Shown here piece after piece: positions 7,569 to 17,143 of a stretch of DNA of 52,860 nucleotides. Both the position numbers and the translations under genes were made by a program. Source of the stretch: Bacilli bacterium (GTDB lineage: Bacteria > Bacillota_I > Bacilli_A > RFN20 > CAG-826); assembly GCA_017447305.1 (NCBI GenBank), contig JAFSNY010000045.1:1-52860 (forward strand), written 5' to 3'. Each line of letters opens with the position of its first letter. The first letter of the stretch is position 1. The notes below the pieces were generated by a model that searched no databases, had not been told where the DNA came from, and was given only the letters and a program-made list of their open reading frames with translations.

Positions 7569-8822
7569 TTAAAAAGCCCATGTTCCGTTTTTAAATATTT
7601 GTATTCTTTCACCTTTCGCGGTGATACCAACGATATCTAAATCTCTTGTGCCAATCATAAAGTCAACATGGATAATAGAATCGTTAATGCCAAGTTCTTT
7701 TGCTTCTTCCACGCTTAAATCTCTTTCATGAGCTTCGGCAAGAGTCATGATGAATCCAGCGCCTAAAGCAACGTGGCAACAAGCGTTTTCATCATACAGG
7801 GTATTGTAAAATAACATATTTGTTTGGTTGATTGGAGATTCAAATGGGACTAAAGCGACTTCTCCAAGCATGCATGAACATTCATCCATCTTGACCATTG
7901 TTTCGAGAAGTTTTTGGTTCTTTTTCGCATGTACCTCGCTTACTTTTCCATTTTTAAATACAACGTAGAAGTCATCGATGATTTCTCCATTATAGGAAAG
8001 AGGCTTGGACGCAACGAGTTTTCCTTCACATTTTCCTGCAAATGGAGAAGTAAACACTTCTTCTGTTGGCATATTTGGGTTATAAACTCTGCCATCTTTT
8101 AATGCTTCGCTTCCACATCCCCATAATGAATGAGGGATTAATTCAACTTCAAAATCAGTTCCATTAGAGGCGTGATAAATAAGTTTTCTGAGGTCTAAAT
8201 CGATGAGTTGTTTTTGCTTTTCGTGGAGGAATGCATTATGTTTTTCCCAATTTTCCACTGGATCGTTCTCATCAACTCTCACTGTGTAGAGGATTGCGTC
8301 CCATAAGGCATTAATCGCTTCTTCTCCTTTTAAATCAGGGAATACTTTTTCCGCCCACTCTTTTCCTGGAACACCGATAATACACCATTTATATTTATCT
8401 TCCATCTTGTCTCTAAATGGTTTGATAACGCGGTATGCTTTTTGTGATGCTTTGGCCATTTTTAATTGGTTAACACCTTTTAATGCATCTGGGTCATCAG
8501 ATTCAATATATAAACGAGTTGGTAAATGTTTTACCGCATATTTTAATCTTTCTTTTTCAAATGATTTAACTTTCCCCAAAGTGGCAACTGTTTGATACTT
8601 GTACGCCATTTTGGCAATAGGAGGATAATTCCATCTAACTGTAACGCTTTTTGCTTTGAGTTTATAGCATTCTTCAACAACCATCCCAACAAATTCTGGT
8701 TGATCAAGTCCTGCTTCAATCCAAACTTCTTCGCCTGGTTCTACTCTTAATCCGGTATGGGCGACAAGACGAGCGTATTTTCTAATTCTCTCTTTTCTGA
8801 CTTCATCTGTTAGTCTTTCCAT
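7569..8822 (-). CDS. M29-family metallo-aminopeptidase
   Basis: Aminopeptidase of the M29 (AmpS/AmpT/PepS) family, 417 aa, the usual length. These cytosolic enzymes remove N-terminal residues from peptides using two metal ions. The C-terminal motif IIHVDFMIGTRDLDIVG with its His and Asp metal ligands is characteristic, as are EVALVPFESPINQ and the ACCHVALGAGF segment with a His. The N-terminal part begins with a helical ERIRKYARLVAHTGLRVEPGEEV signature, close to the family's LVNYCLKVKPGD type. It is followed closely by a lipoprotein gene. An AAGGAAGGA sequence precedes the ATG. Confidence 0.92.
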   Translation of the reverse strand: MERLTDEVRKERIRKYARLVAHTGLRVEPGEEVWIEAGLDQPEFVGMVVEECYKLKAKSVTVRWNYPPIAKMAYKYQTVATLGKVKSFEKERLKYAVKHLPTRLYIESDDPDALKGVNQLKMAKASQKAYRVIKPFRDKMEDKYKWCIIGVPGKEWAEKVFPDLKGEEAINALWDAILYTVRVDENDPVENWEKHNAFLHEKQKQLIDLDLRKLIYHASNGTDFEVELIPHSLWGCGSEALKDGRVYNPNMPTEEVFTSPFAGKCEGKLVASKPLSYNGEIIDDFYVVFKNGKVSEVHAKKNQKLLETMVKMDECSCMLGEVALVPFESPINQTNMLFYNTLYDENACCHVALGAGFIMTLAEAHERDLSVEEAKELGINDSIIHVDFMIGTRDLDIVGITAKGERIQIFKNGTWAF

Positions 8823-8850
8823 ATAATATTCCTTCCTTTTTCGTAATTGT

Positions 8851-8856
8851 ATTATA
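8851..8856 (-). promoter_or_regulatory. -10 element for the aminopeptidase gene
   Basis: TATAAT on the minus strand, about 30 bp upstream of the start codon, with only a weak -35 (TTTAAT) 17 bp further upstream. The same weak -35 with perfect -10 arrangement appears before the diacylglycerol kinase-like gene. Confidence 0.5.
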
Positions 8857-8907
8857 CAAAAAATCTATTTTACATTAAAATGTATTTATCAAAAGAAGGA
8901 ACAACTT

Positions 8908-9483
8908 ATGAAAAACATTATCATTAGATTTAGATGGGTTGGTATTTTACTTGGTATACTTCTTATCGCTGCTGGAATCGTTATTGTTGCCATGTCAATT
9001 TACGATTTAATCAACGAAAAAAATATAGCCACAAATGTCCTCGCCATCACCGCTGCATCAATTTGTTTCATCATTGGAGCAGCATTTATTGTCGCAGGAT
9101 TATTAATTCCTCTTTCAAATTTCTTTGATTCATCATTTGCTTTTGGTGCAATTTCCATTGCTGCAGGTGTTGTATTATTAGTCTTTCTTGGAAAAGATAT
9201 TATTCCAGAAATTATCATTTATTTAGTCGCTGTTGCGCTTATAACTTTCGGCGCTATCTACCTTGTGAGAGGAATCTTGATGATTGTAAATAAATTGCCA
9301 GTTATCAAAATAGTGCTTGCCTTCGTTATTGCAACCATCGGTATCGCAGCAGGAATTGTTTCCATTGTTATGCGCGAACAAATCCTCTATGTCGTCTACA
9401 TAATTATTGGCTTATTAGTCATCACTGCTGGAACGATTGAATTGGTCACTTTACTCAAAAATAAGCGGGAACGCATAGAATAA
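8908..9483 (+). CDS. DUF308/HdeD-like membrane protein
   Basis: Integral membrane protein, 191 aa. About six hydrophobic segments (near residues 10-32, 42-70, 76-93, 97-126, 132-152 and 157-180) have short basic loops and many G/A/I residues. This pattern of repeated G-x-x-x-I/L membrane hairpins resembles the HdeD/DUF308 family, but no catalytic residues are visible and the function is unknown. It stands alone on the plus strand between divergent and convergent neighbours. AAGGA lies 8 nt before the ATG, and a bidirectional terminator follows. Confidence 0.7.
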   Translation: MKNIIIRFRWVGILLGILLIAAGIVIVAMSIYDLINEKNIATNVLAITAASICFIIGAAFIVAGLLIPLSNFFDSSFAFGAISIAAGVVLLVFLGKDIIPEIIIYLVAVALITFGAIYLVRGILMIVNKLPVIKIVLAFVIATIGIAAGIVSIVMREQILYVVYIIIGLLVITAGTIELVTLLKNKRERIE

Positions 9484-9490
9484 AGTCAAA

Positions 9491-9517
9491 AAAACAGGCT
9501 CGTCACGAACCTGTTTT
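9491..9517. terminator. Bidirectional terminator
   Basis: Stem AAAACAGG/CCTGTTTT with an inner TCG/CGA stem, flanked by A and T runs. It serves both the plus-strand membrane-protein gene and the converging minus-strand secG. Confidence 0.9.
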
Positions 9518-9541
9518 TTTATGTCTTTTTTTGGTTGCTTA

Positions 9542-9772
9542 TTAGTTAGCAACGTTAATCATAATAGCAATAATGAAGAAGATTCCTGCCATTATGAGAG
9601 TGAGGATGGAGACGACTTTTTCGGCTCCTCTTTCTTTTGTTTTAACGAAGACGTTTAATCCTCCACCAGTAATCGCACCAGAAGCACCTTCTGATTTACC
9701 ACCCTGGAGTAAGCATAAAACGATAATAATTAAGCCAACAACAAGAAATACCCAATCGTACCAGTTTGACAT
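9542..9772 (-). CDS. secG: Preprotein translocase subunit SecG
   Basis: SecG, 76 aa, an accessory membrane subunit of the SecYEG channel. Two hydrophobic helices (residues about 5-22 and 54-74) flank a Gly/Ser-rich loop with QGGKSEGASGAITGGG, which is the typical SecG signature. AAAGGAGAA precedes the ATG. It is monocistronic here, with a strong promoter upstream and a terminator downstream, whereas in many Bacilli it precedes rnr and smpB. Confidence 0.93.
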   Translation of the reverse strand: MSNWYDWVFLVVGLIIIVLCLLQGGKSEGASGAITGGGLNVFVKTKERGAEKVVSILTLIMAGIFFIIAIMINVAN

Positions 9773-9800
9773 AATCTTTCTCCTTTCGCTTTGCTAAAAT

Positions 9801-9829
9801 ATGATAGATAAAACAATACTTTATGTCAA
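9801..9829 (-). promoter_or_regulatory. secG promoter (SigA type)
   Basis: Minus-strand TTGACA (9824-9829) and TATCAT (9801-9806) with exactly 17 bp between them, immediately upstream of the secG ribosome-binding site. Confidence 0.75.
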
Positions 9830-9859
9830 TTAAAAATTGAAAATATCAATAATCTAGGC

Positions 9860-11836
9860 TTAGAGGCTCGCTTTCATCTCTAAAATAATGTCTCTAAGTT
9901 CGGCAGCTCTTTCAAAATCAAACTCTTTCGCTGCTTGTTTCATTTGTTTTTCTAATTCTTTAATTCTCGCTTCAATTTCTCTTCTTGATCCATGTTTTGT
10001 GAGATCAATCATTTCTTCGATTTCGTTATCAGTGTTTCTAATAGGAGCGCGAATCTCTTTAATAATTGTCATCGGAATAATGCCGTTTTCTTCGTTATAG
10101 GCGATTTGTTTAGCACGACGACGATTAGTTTCATCAATAGCATTCCTCATCGAATCTGTAATTGTATCAGCATACATAATAACAAGTCCGTTAGCGTTTC
10201 TCGCTGCACGACCAGTGATTTGAATTAATGATCTCGCACTTCTTAAAAACCCTTCTTTATCTGCATCTAGGATCGCCACAAGAGAGACTTCTGGAATGTC
10301 AAGTCCTTCCCTAAGAAGATTAATACCAACAAGAACATCATATTTTCCTTTTCTTAATTGATAGATAACTTCACTTCTTTCGAGTGTTTTGGTTTCATGA
10401 TGCAAATAAACAACTTTGATTCCTCTTTCCTTTAAGAAGTTTGTAAGGTCCTCCGCCATACGAATGGTAAGAGTAACTATCATCACTCTTTCATTTTTCT
10501 GAATTCTTTCTTTAATTTCAAAGAGAAGATCATCGATCTGACCCATGGTTTTTCTAACTTCAATACGTGGGTCGACAAGTCCGGTTGGTCGAATGATTTG
10601 TTCAGCGATTGGAGCATCTTTATTTTCTAACTCATAATCACCAGGTGTCGCTGATGTACAAATGACCTGCTTAATGAGTGAACTAAACTCATCAAAGTTA
10701 AGAGGGCGGTTATCTAAAGCAGATGGAAGTCTAAATCCATACTCAACAAGAGAGAGTTTTCTTGAATGATCACCATTGTACATACCTCTAATTTGAGGAA
10801 TGGAAACGTGTGACTCATCAATAAAAAGAAGAAAATCATCTGGGAAATAGTCAATCAAACAGAAAGGTCTTTCTCCTGGTTGACGTTTATCAATGTGTCT
10901 TGAGTAGTTTTCAATACCATGGCACATACCAAATTCCTGCATCGAATCCATATCTTGGTTAGTTCTCATTTCAAGACGTTCAGCTTCAAGATATTTTTCT
11001 TCTTTTTTGAAATATTCTAATCTCTCTTTTAATTCGACTTTAATACTCTCGCAGGCTTCAATAATCCTCTCTCTTGTAGAAGCGTGGTCGTACGCTGGGA
11101 AGATAGGAAATGTTCGATATGTTTGTCTTGTTTCTCCGGTAAGAATATTGACTTCACTAATCTTTTCAATTTCATCGCCAAAAGTGTCAATTCTAATGAC
11201 ATATTGTTCATCTAAATTTGGGGTTACAAGCTCGATAACATCGCCTCTCACTCTAAAGCTTCCGAAGGTTAAATCAAGATTGTTTCTTTTATACTGTGCA
11301 TCGACTAGTTTTTTATAGAATTCTTGGCGATTAATTTCTTCTCCAACACGAATATCAAACACTAATCTTTTATATTCGTCCGGATCTGTTAAACCATAAA
11401 TTGAGGCCACTGAAGCAACAACAATCGTGTCTCTTCTTTCAAGTACGGAATTGATTGCGGAGGTTCTTAACATCTCAATTTCTTCGTTCATTACCGCGGT
11501 CTTATCGATGTATGTATCACTCTTTGGAATATATGCTTCCGGCTGATAAAAATCGAAGTTAGAAACAAAATATTCCACCCTATTATTTGGAAAGAGTTCT
11601 TTAAATTCTGAGTATAGTTGACCAGCTAAAGTTTTATTGTGAACAAGGATTAAAGCAGGCCTTTGTTCGCGTTCGATAATGTTAGCCATCGTAAACGTTT
11701 TTCCGGTTCCGGTCGCTCCTAAAAGAACCTGAAATTTCTTGCCGCTTTCAATCCCCTCGCATAGCTGTTTAATGGCTTGAGGTTGATCTCCAGTTGGCTT
11801 GAATTTTGATACAATTTCAAAACGATGGTTACTCAT
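9860..11836 (-). CDS. uvrB: Excinuclease ABC subunit UvrB
   Basis: UvrB, 658 aa, the DNA damage-verification helicase-like subunit of nucleotide excision repair. The Walker A motif GATGTGKT is at residues 40-47, and the beta-hairpin region [16 protein letters not shown] that grips damaged DNA follows. Helicase motifs ([25 protein letters not shown]) are intact. A C-terminal UVR motif (about residues 625-655, [24 protein letters not shown] region) binds UvrC or UvrA. uvrA, often next to uvrB, is not in this window. It is 26 nt downstream of the YitT-type gene. Confidence 0.98.
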   Translation of the reverse strand: MSNHRFEIVSKFKPTGDQPQAIKQLCEGIESGKKFQVLLGATGTGKTFTMANIIEREQRPALILVHNKTLAGQLYSEFKELFPNNRVEYFVSNFDFYQPEAYIPKSDTYIDKTAVMNEEIEMLRTSAINSVLERRDTIVVASVASIYGLTDPDEYKRLVFDIRVGEEINRQEFYKKLVDAQYKRNNLDLTFGSFRVRGDVIELVTPNLDEQYVIRIDTFGDEIEKISEVNILTGETRQTYRTFPIFPAYDHASTRERIIEACESIKVELKERLEYFKKEEKYLEAERLEMRTNQDMDSMQEFGMCHGIENYSRHIDKRQPGERPFCLIDYFPDDFLLFIDESHVSIPQIRGMYNGDHSRKLSLVEYGFRLPSALDNRPLNFDEFSSLIKQVICTSATPGDYELENKDAPIAEQIIRPTGLVDPRIEVRKTMGQIDDLLFEIKERIQKNERVMIVTLTIRMAEDLTNFLKERGIKVVYLHHETKTLERSEVIYQLRKGKYDVLVGINLLREGLDIPEVSLVAILDADKEGFLRSARSLIQITGRAARNANGLVIMYADTITDSMRNAIDETNRRRAKQIAYNEENGIIPMTIIKEIRAPIRNTDNEIEEMIDLTKHGSRREIEARIKELEKQMKQAAKEFDFERAAELRDIILEMKASL

Positions 11837-11862
11837 TATCTCTGCAAAACTCCAATTTTTAA

Positions 11863-12837
11863 TTAGATTTTTGATTTTTTATTAGTTTTAAAGCCTTCGC
11901 CAAATACAGCGTTGGTTTGAGTGAATGTTACGAACGCTTTTGGGTCAACCTGAGCGATAAAACTACGGATTTTACGATACTGTCTCTTATCAAAAACAAT
12001 TCTTAGAATGATACGTTCATCACCTTGATATCCACCATAAGCGTGAATGATTGTTGCACCTCTCAACAATTCGTTTTGAGCGTAGTTAGAAATCTCTTCC
12101 CACTTCTCAGAAATGATATCGACTTGGTATGAAGTTTGGCTTCCAATATAAATGAACTCAATAAGTAATGCTGTAACAAACGCTGAAAGAATTCCGCATA
12201 ATGAAGGAACGACGTTTCCTTTGATTAAAAACATGCTCAAAACAATGACCGTTCCATCGATAAAGAAAGAGGAAATTGATTCTTTAATCGGTGTATGTTT
12301 CGCAATTAAAGCGATAAGGACATCAACGCCACCAGTTGATCCTCCTCCAAGGAAGCAAAGCCCAACTCCAGAACCAACAAAAACGCCTCCGAATAAAGCA
12401 CATAATAGTAGGTTACCAATTGGAACGTTAGTTGGGACTCCATCAACAAATTCAGTAATGCCATAATAACAAATGGTTTCTGATAGTTGAATGAACGCTG
12501 GAACACGTAAAAATAAAGATAAAGCAAGTGGATAAATTAATGATGATGCTAGGGTTTTGATAGCGAATTCTTTACCGACGAAAATTAATCCAATAACCCA
12601 AAGTAACCATGTCAAAATCAAAACGACAATATCAATAACTTGGCCACCAAAATACTGAGCGAAATGGAACTGTAAAATAATACCAATACCGCTGAGACCT
12701 CCGGCGACAATGTTGAGTTTTGTAAGGAATATCGCTGTGCCAAAAGCCAAAGCAAGATTACCAATTAAAACGCATAAAAAGCTATTGAGAAGTCTTAGTT
12801 TCTCTTCTTTTGTTAATTTCTTTTTAATTTTAGCCAT
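11863..12837 (-). CDS. YitT family membrane protein (DUF161-DUF2179)
   Basis: Membrane protein of 324 aa. An N-terminal part with five to six hydrophobic helices contains the family motifs [11 protein letters not shown] and [15 protein letters not shown] (DUF161/YitT). A soluble C-terminal DUF2179 domain (about residues 235-315) contains the [19 protein letters not shown] segment. Its ligand is unknown, although the DUF2179 fold resembles PII-like regulators. It overlaps prfB by 8 nt and precedes uvrB, so it lies in a secA-prfB-yitT-uvrB run. Confidence 0.9.
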   Translation of the reverse strand: MAKIKKKLTKEEKLRLLNSFLCVLIGNLALAFGTAIFLTKLNIVAGGLSGIGIILQFHFAQYFGGQVIDIVVLILTWLLWVIGLIFVGKEFAIKTLASSLIYPLALSLFLRVPAFIQLSETICYYGITEFVDGVPTNVPIGNLLLCALFGGVFVGSGVGLCFLGGGSTGGVDVLIALIAKHTPIKESISSFFIDGTVIVLSMFLIKGNVVPSLCGILSAFVTALLIEFIYIGSQTSYQVDIISEKWEEISNYAQNELLRGATIIHAYGGYQGDERIILRIVFDKRQYRKIRSFIAQVDPKAFVTFTQTNAVFGEGFKTNKKSKI

Positions 12838-13934
12838 TATTTCTTGCCTCCATTTCTAGGTAAGCGATAAGGAATCCGTCAATATGACCATCCATAACCG
12901 CATAGACATCGCCTTCTTCGTATCCAGTTCTATTATCTTTTACTAGATTGTATGGGCAAAAAACATATGATCTAATTTGACTGCCCCATTCGATGTTTTT
13001 CTTTTCTCCAACAATGTTGTTAAGTTTGTTTTGTCTTTTTTCAAGTTCGATGAGATATAGTTTGCTTCTTAACATATTCATCGCTGTTTCTTTATTTAAA
13101 AGTTGGCTTCTTTCAATTTGACACGAAACGACTATGCCGGTTGGAAGGTGGGTAATTCTAACTGCGGTTTCAACTTTGTTGACATTTTGTCCACCTGCGC
13201 CGCCACTACGATATGTGTCAACTTTTAAATCAGACTCATTTATTTCAATATTAATGGAATCGTTTTTGAATTCTGGGATGACGTTTACTGCAGCAAATGA
13301 TGTATGTCTTCTCTTGTTTGCGTCAAAAGGAGAAATTCTCACGAGACGATGAACGCCTTTTTCTCCTTTTAATAAACCGTAAGCATATTTACCAGATACT
13401 TTTAAAGTTACTGATTTTAACCCAGCTTCTTCTCCTGGTTCATAGGAAAGTAATGCCATCTTAAAGCGATGTTCTTCCGCATATCTCACATACATGCGAT
13501 AAAGCATATCGGCCCAGTCATTCGCTTCTGTTCCACCACTACCTGGATGGACTTCAATAATCGCATTATGGTCATCAAATTCACCAACAAAAAGGACTTG
13601 AAGTTCAAATTCCTTCATTTCCTTTTTTAATTCTTCAGTAGAAGATTCAACTTCTTCTAAAAGAGAATCGTCTTCTAATTCTAGAAGATCGAGTAAATCC
13701 GTGCATAGTTGCACGATGTGATTATACTTATCGATTAAGTCACGACAATAATTTAATCTTGCGATGACTTTTAACGCTTCTTCTCTGTCGTTCCAAAAGT
13801 CTTCTCTTTCGGAAACTTCTTCAAGTTCTTTTTTCTCGTTTTCTATTTTATCGAGGTCAAAGTGAAGACCTGAGTTGATGGATTCTCTCATCAACTGCAC
13901 GCAAGTCCACTCTTAAAAGATTTGCGTCCTTCAT
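12830..13934 (-). CDS. prfB: Peptide chain release factor 2, with programmed +1 frameshift
   Basis: RF2, which reads UAA and UGA stop codons. The catalytic GGQ ([11 protein letters not shown]) and the RF2 anticodon-like SPF tripeptide (VRISPFDAN) are present. The ATG at 13934 overlaps the secA stop (TAATG). The first 25 codons run to CTT TGA C at about 13862-13856, with the in-frame UGA at 13857-13859, and the rest of the protein continues in the +1 frame, giving 367 aa. AGG six bases before CTT is a possible Shine-Dalgarno-like stimulator, but it is further away than in the classic AGGGGGTATCTTTGA. An annotation that starts at 13900 would carry wrong N-terminal residues. Confidence 0.95.
13857..13872 (-). 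promoter_or_regulatory. prfB recoding site
   Basis: Minus-strand AGGTCTTCACTTTGAC region: CTT in the P-site slips by +1 over UGA, so RF2 shortage favours synthesis of full-length RF2. This is a well-known autoregulatory arrangement, and it shows that UGA is a stop codon in this organism. Confidence 0.9.
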
Positions 13935-16342
13935 TATTCTTTATCTCCTTCTTGTTTTGGAGTATCTTCTTGCTTAGGTTCTTCTTGTTTAACGACTGGT
14001 TTAATATTAATTAAATTCAAAACAGCGTCAACACTAGCGAGTTCTAAGCAATTTCTAAATAATTCATATCCTTCGTTAACGTAATCTTGAAGTGGGTTTA
14101 CGTTAGCGTAACTTCTTAAGTGAATAGCTTCTCTAAGTCTTGACATAGTGTCAATATGAGTGGTCCAGTTTCTATCAATACATTGGAGAATAACCGCTCT
14201 TTCGATACGGCTTGCTTGTTCTTCTGGCCAAGTCTTTCTATTCGCATTGTAACGATCGTGAAGAATGAGGCCTAAATCTGGTCCAATATCTTCGACTGGA
14301 GCTTCATCATATAAAGCTTTATTTAATGAACCACTTGGAAGGAATCTTGGTTCAACGTTTTTGACAAGTAAATCGCCAGAAACGAAGCCATTATTATCTC
14401 CAACTGGCATAGATTTTTTAGCGAGGAATAAACCTGTGGTTTCAAAGATTTCTGCGATGATATCATCAATGTTTTCGCCCAAGATGATGCGGTCACGTTT
14501 GTCATAGACAATTTGTCTTTGTTTCGCTAAAACATCATCATAATCAAGTAATGATTTACGAGTATCGAAGTTTTGTCCTTCAACTCTCTTTTGCGCGCTT
14601 GTAATGACGTTAGTGACCATCTTGGCTTCAAGAGCTTCTTCACCAAAGTGTTTTTCTAAATATTCTTTGATGTTATCAGCAGCGAATCTTACAAGTAAGG
14701 TATCGTCAAATGAAACATAGAATCTGGAGTATCCTGGGTCACCTTGACGTCCTGAACGACCACGTAATTGGTTATCGATACGACGTGATTCATGTCTTTC
14801 AGTTCCTAAGACCGCTAGGCCAGCGAGGTTTTGAACTTTTCCAGATGGATCTTTAAGTTCTCTAACTTCTGGATCAAGTTTAATATCGGTACCACGACCG
14901 GCCATGTTAGTAGCAAGTGTGATGGCACCTTTCCTACCAGCAAGAGCGATAATTTCAGCTTCACGAGCATGGTTTTTAGCGTTTAACACCTCGTGTTTTA
15001 ATCCTGCTTCAGTAAGTAAAGCGGAGATTTCTTCTGAAGATTCAACAGAAACAGTACCAATCAAGATTGGTTGACCAAATTCGTGTCTTTCCTTAACTTC
15101 TTGGATTAACGCTTTTAATTTTGGTCCCTTATGTGCGTACACTTTATCAAGTGCATCCACACGGATAACAGGTCTGTTCGTAGGAATGCAAATAACGCGC
15201 ATGTTATAGATTTTTCTAAATTCTTCTTCTTCGGTTTTAGCGGTACCAGTCATACCACCGATTTTTTTGAATAAGCGGAAGAAGTTTTGGTATGTAATGG
15301 TGGCCATCGTGATGGTCTCTTGCTTAATTTCAACGTTTTCTTTAGCTTGAACGGCTTGATGTAAACCATCTGACCATTCTCTACCAGGAAGGACACGACC
15401 GGTGTTTTGGTCGATAATTTGAATTTGATTATCAGCATCAACGAGATAGTCAACATCACGAATCATAATTGCATTCGCTCTTAGAGCGTTGTGAATTCTA
15501 TGGACTAAATCTGAATATTCTGGATCATATAAGTTTTTGATGCCAAACATTCTCTCGGCTTTTGCGTTACCTTCATCGGTAAGGTTGACAGTTTTTTGTT
15601 TAACATCAATTGTGTAATCTCTATCCTTTTTAAGGCTCTTAACAAAACGGTCTGCGACTGTGTATTGAGAAGGAGACGCTTTAGCACCACCAGAAATAAT
15701 AAGTGGGGTTCTTGATTCGTCAATCAAGATGGAGTCAGCTTCGTCGATAATACAGTAGTTAAGTTCTCTAAGAACACGTCTGCCTCTTTCGGTGGCCATA
15801 TTATCTCTTAGATAATCGAAGCCAAGTTCGGAGTTTGTTGTATATGTGATATCGCAAAGATAGGCTTCCCTTTTCTCTGTGTTAGTTTTTTCTCTTAAGT
15901 TAACACCAACAGTTAATCCGAGGTAACGATAAATTTGTCCCATCCACTCGGCGTCACGTTTACTTAAATATTCGTTAACTGTAACAACTTCAACACCTTT
16001 ACCTGCTAAAGCATTAAGGTAAACGGCCATGGTTGCGGTTAAGGTTTTACCTTCGCCGGTCTTCATTTCGGCAACATCGCCATCGTTTAAAACTAACGCA
16101 CCAATAATTTGAACTCTATATGGGAATTCATTAATTGTTCTTCTCGCCGCTTCGCGAGCAACAGCAAAAGCTTCAACTTTAATATCATCAAGAGTTTTTC
16201 CGTTTCTAAGTTGTTCTCTAAAATAATCTGTTTTTGATCTAAGTTCTTCTTCAGATAAGGCTTCCATTTCTTTTTCGAGTTTAATAACCTTATCAGCAAT
16301 CTTGCCATAGCGTTTTACCGCTCTTCTATCAAAAAATCCCAT
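13934..16342 (-). CDS. secA: Preprotein translocase ATPase SecA
   Basis: SecA, 802 aa, the ATPase motor that pushes preproteins through SecYEG. It shows the Walker A MKTGEGKT near residues 96-103, the IIDEADSILIDE DEAD motif, GGMTGTA, NMAGRGTDI and LRGRSGRQGDPG. The C-terminus is a short Lys/Gln/Glu-rich tail without the usual zinc-binding SEC-C motif, as in several streamlined Firmicutes. The stop overlaps the prfB ATG as TAATG, giving the classic secA-prfB arrangement. GAGAGG lies about 10 nt before the ATG. Confidence 0.98.
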   Translation of the reverse strand: MGFFDRRAVKRYGKIADKVIKLEKEMEALSEEELRSKTDYFREQLRNGKTLDDIKVEAFAVAREAARRTINEFPYRVQIIGALVLNDGDVAEMKTGEGKTLTATMAVYLNALAGKGVEVVTVNEYLSKRDAEWMGQIYRYLGLTVGVNLREKTNTEKREAYLCDITYTTNSELGFDYLRDNMATERGRRVLRELNYCIIDEADSILIDESRTPLIISGGAKASPSQYTVADRFVKSLKKDRDYTIDVKQKTVNLTDEGNAKAERMFGIKNLYDPEYSDLVHRIHNALRANAIMIRDVDYLVDADNQIQIIDQNTGRVLPGREWSDGLHQAVQAKENVEIKQETITMATITYQNFFRLFKKIGGMTGTAKTEEEEFRKIYNMRVICIPTNRPVIRVDALDKVYAHKGPKLKALIQEVKERHEFGQPILIGTVSVESSEEISALLTEAGLKHEVLNAKNHAREAEIIALAGRKGAITLATNMAGRGTDIKLDPEVRELKDPSGKVQNLAGLAVLGTERHESRRIDNQLRGRSGRQGDPGYSRFYVSFDDTLLVRFAADNIKEYLEKHFGEEALEAKMVTNVITSAQKRVEGQNFDTRKSLLDYDDVLAKQRQIVYDKRDRIILGENIDDIIAEIFETTGLFLAKKSMPVGDNNGFVSGDLLVKNVEPRFLPSGSLNKALYDEAPVEDIGPDLGLILHDRYNANRKTWPEEQASRIERAVILQCIDRNWTTHIDTMSRLREAIHLRSYANVNPLQDYVNEGYELFRNCLELASVDAVLNLINIKPVVKQEEPKQEDTPKQEGDKE

Positions 16343-16483
16343 TTAATATGAACCTCTCTTTCTTTATAAAAGAATGCTCTTCATTTCATTCGCTTAAATA
16401 TCTTATCAAACAAAGACTAACTAGTCTATTATTTATTGCTTATCATATCGTTTACCACACAAAGTGTGATTCAAAATATATGT

Positions 16484-17143
16484 TCAAATAGTCTTCGAAA
16501 GCACTAATATTTCTATTTTCTTTGGTTTATATGGCTTTATTAAATTAATCATCGTTCTCATTGTTTCTCCCGTGGTAAATACGTCATCAACCAAGAGGAT
16601 TTTTTTGTCTTTTAAATCATAATCAGAATTAACCTGCAAGTATTTGGAAATATCCTTTCTTTCATCGCCTATGCAGTCCGCTTGTTTATGGTGCTCTGTC
16701 TTAATAAAGAATTTGACCATTTTAAGCTTTAATAATGAGAATATCATCTCGACATGATTAAAGCCTCTCATCTCATCATCAGGAGGGTATGATGGGGCCG
16801 GAATTACAATATAGTCTCTATATCGATAATGAAAGATCCAGGCGTAGTTACAAAGAAAGACTGGATATAGTTCATAATCGTAACATCCTTTGAATTGATA
16901 GAGGTATGTTCTTATTGTTTCATCATAATAATATACTGCAAATCCTGGACAATGTTCATGACTAAATTTGAGCAAAACTGGGGTAAATAAATTACGACAA
17001 GAATCACACAAAACATCATGTATCACCATTAGATTGCTTAATCTCTTCGGTTTTATCTCTTTGAAGCATATTTTGCAAACATCTGTTGGATCTTTCAATA
17101 TCACGAATAGATTCTTCCATAGATTTTGTAATCTTTTTAGCAA
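16484..17143 (-). CDS. comFC: Competence protein ComFC (phosphoribosyltransferase-like)
   Basis: ComFC, 219 aa, which works with ComFA in uptake of transforming DNA. An N-terminal zinc finger CKIC ... CDSC (about residues 23-51) is followed by a phosphoribosyltransferase-type domain with the PRPP-loop motif ILLVDDVFTTGET near residue 185. The first half of the zinc finger is encoded inside the 3' end of comFA in another frame. With the start at 17143 the overlap is 128 nt, and the next ATG (17029) would delete the first CxxC. The two-CxxC finger is standard in the family, so the long overlap is probably real. Confidence 0.88.
   Translation of the reverse strand: MLKRLQNLWKNLFVILKDPTDVCKICFKEIKPKRLSNLMVIHDVLCDSCRNLFTPVLLKFSHEHCPGFAVYYYDETIRTYLYQFKGCYDYELYPVFLCNYAWIFHYRYRDYIVIPAPSYPPDDEMRGFNHVEMIFSLLKLKMVKFFIKTEHHKQADCIGDERKDISKYLQVNSDYDLKDKKILLVDDVFTTGETMRTMINLIKPYKPKKIEILVLSKTI

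Noticed and set aside
11007-11318. 103-aa plus-strand ORF
   Set aside because: Antisense to uvrB, without a ribosome-binding site or recognisable features.
13857-13859. UGA read as tryptophan (mycoplasma code)
   Set aside because: prfB with its UGA frameshift site is present, genes such as prmC-sua5 end in UGA, and Trp codons in the clear genes are UGG.
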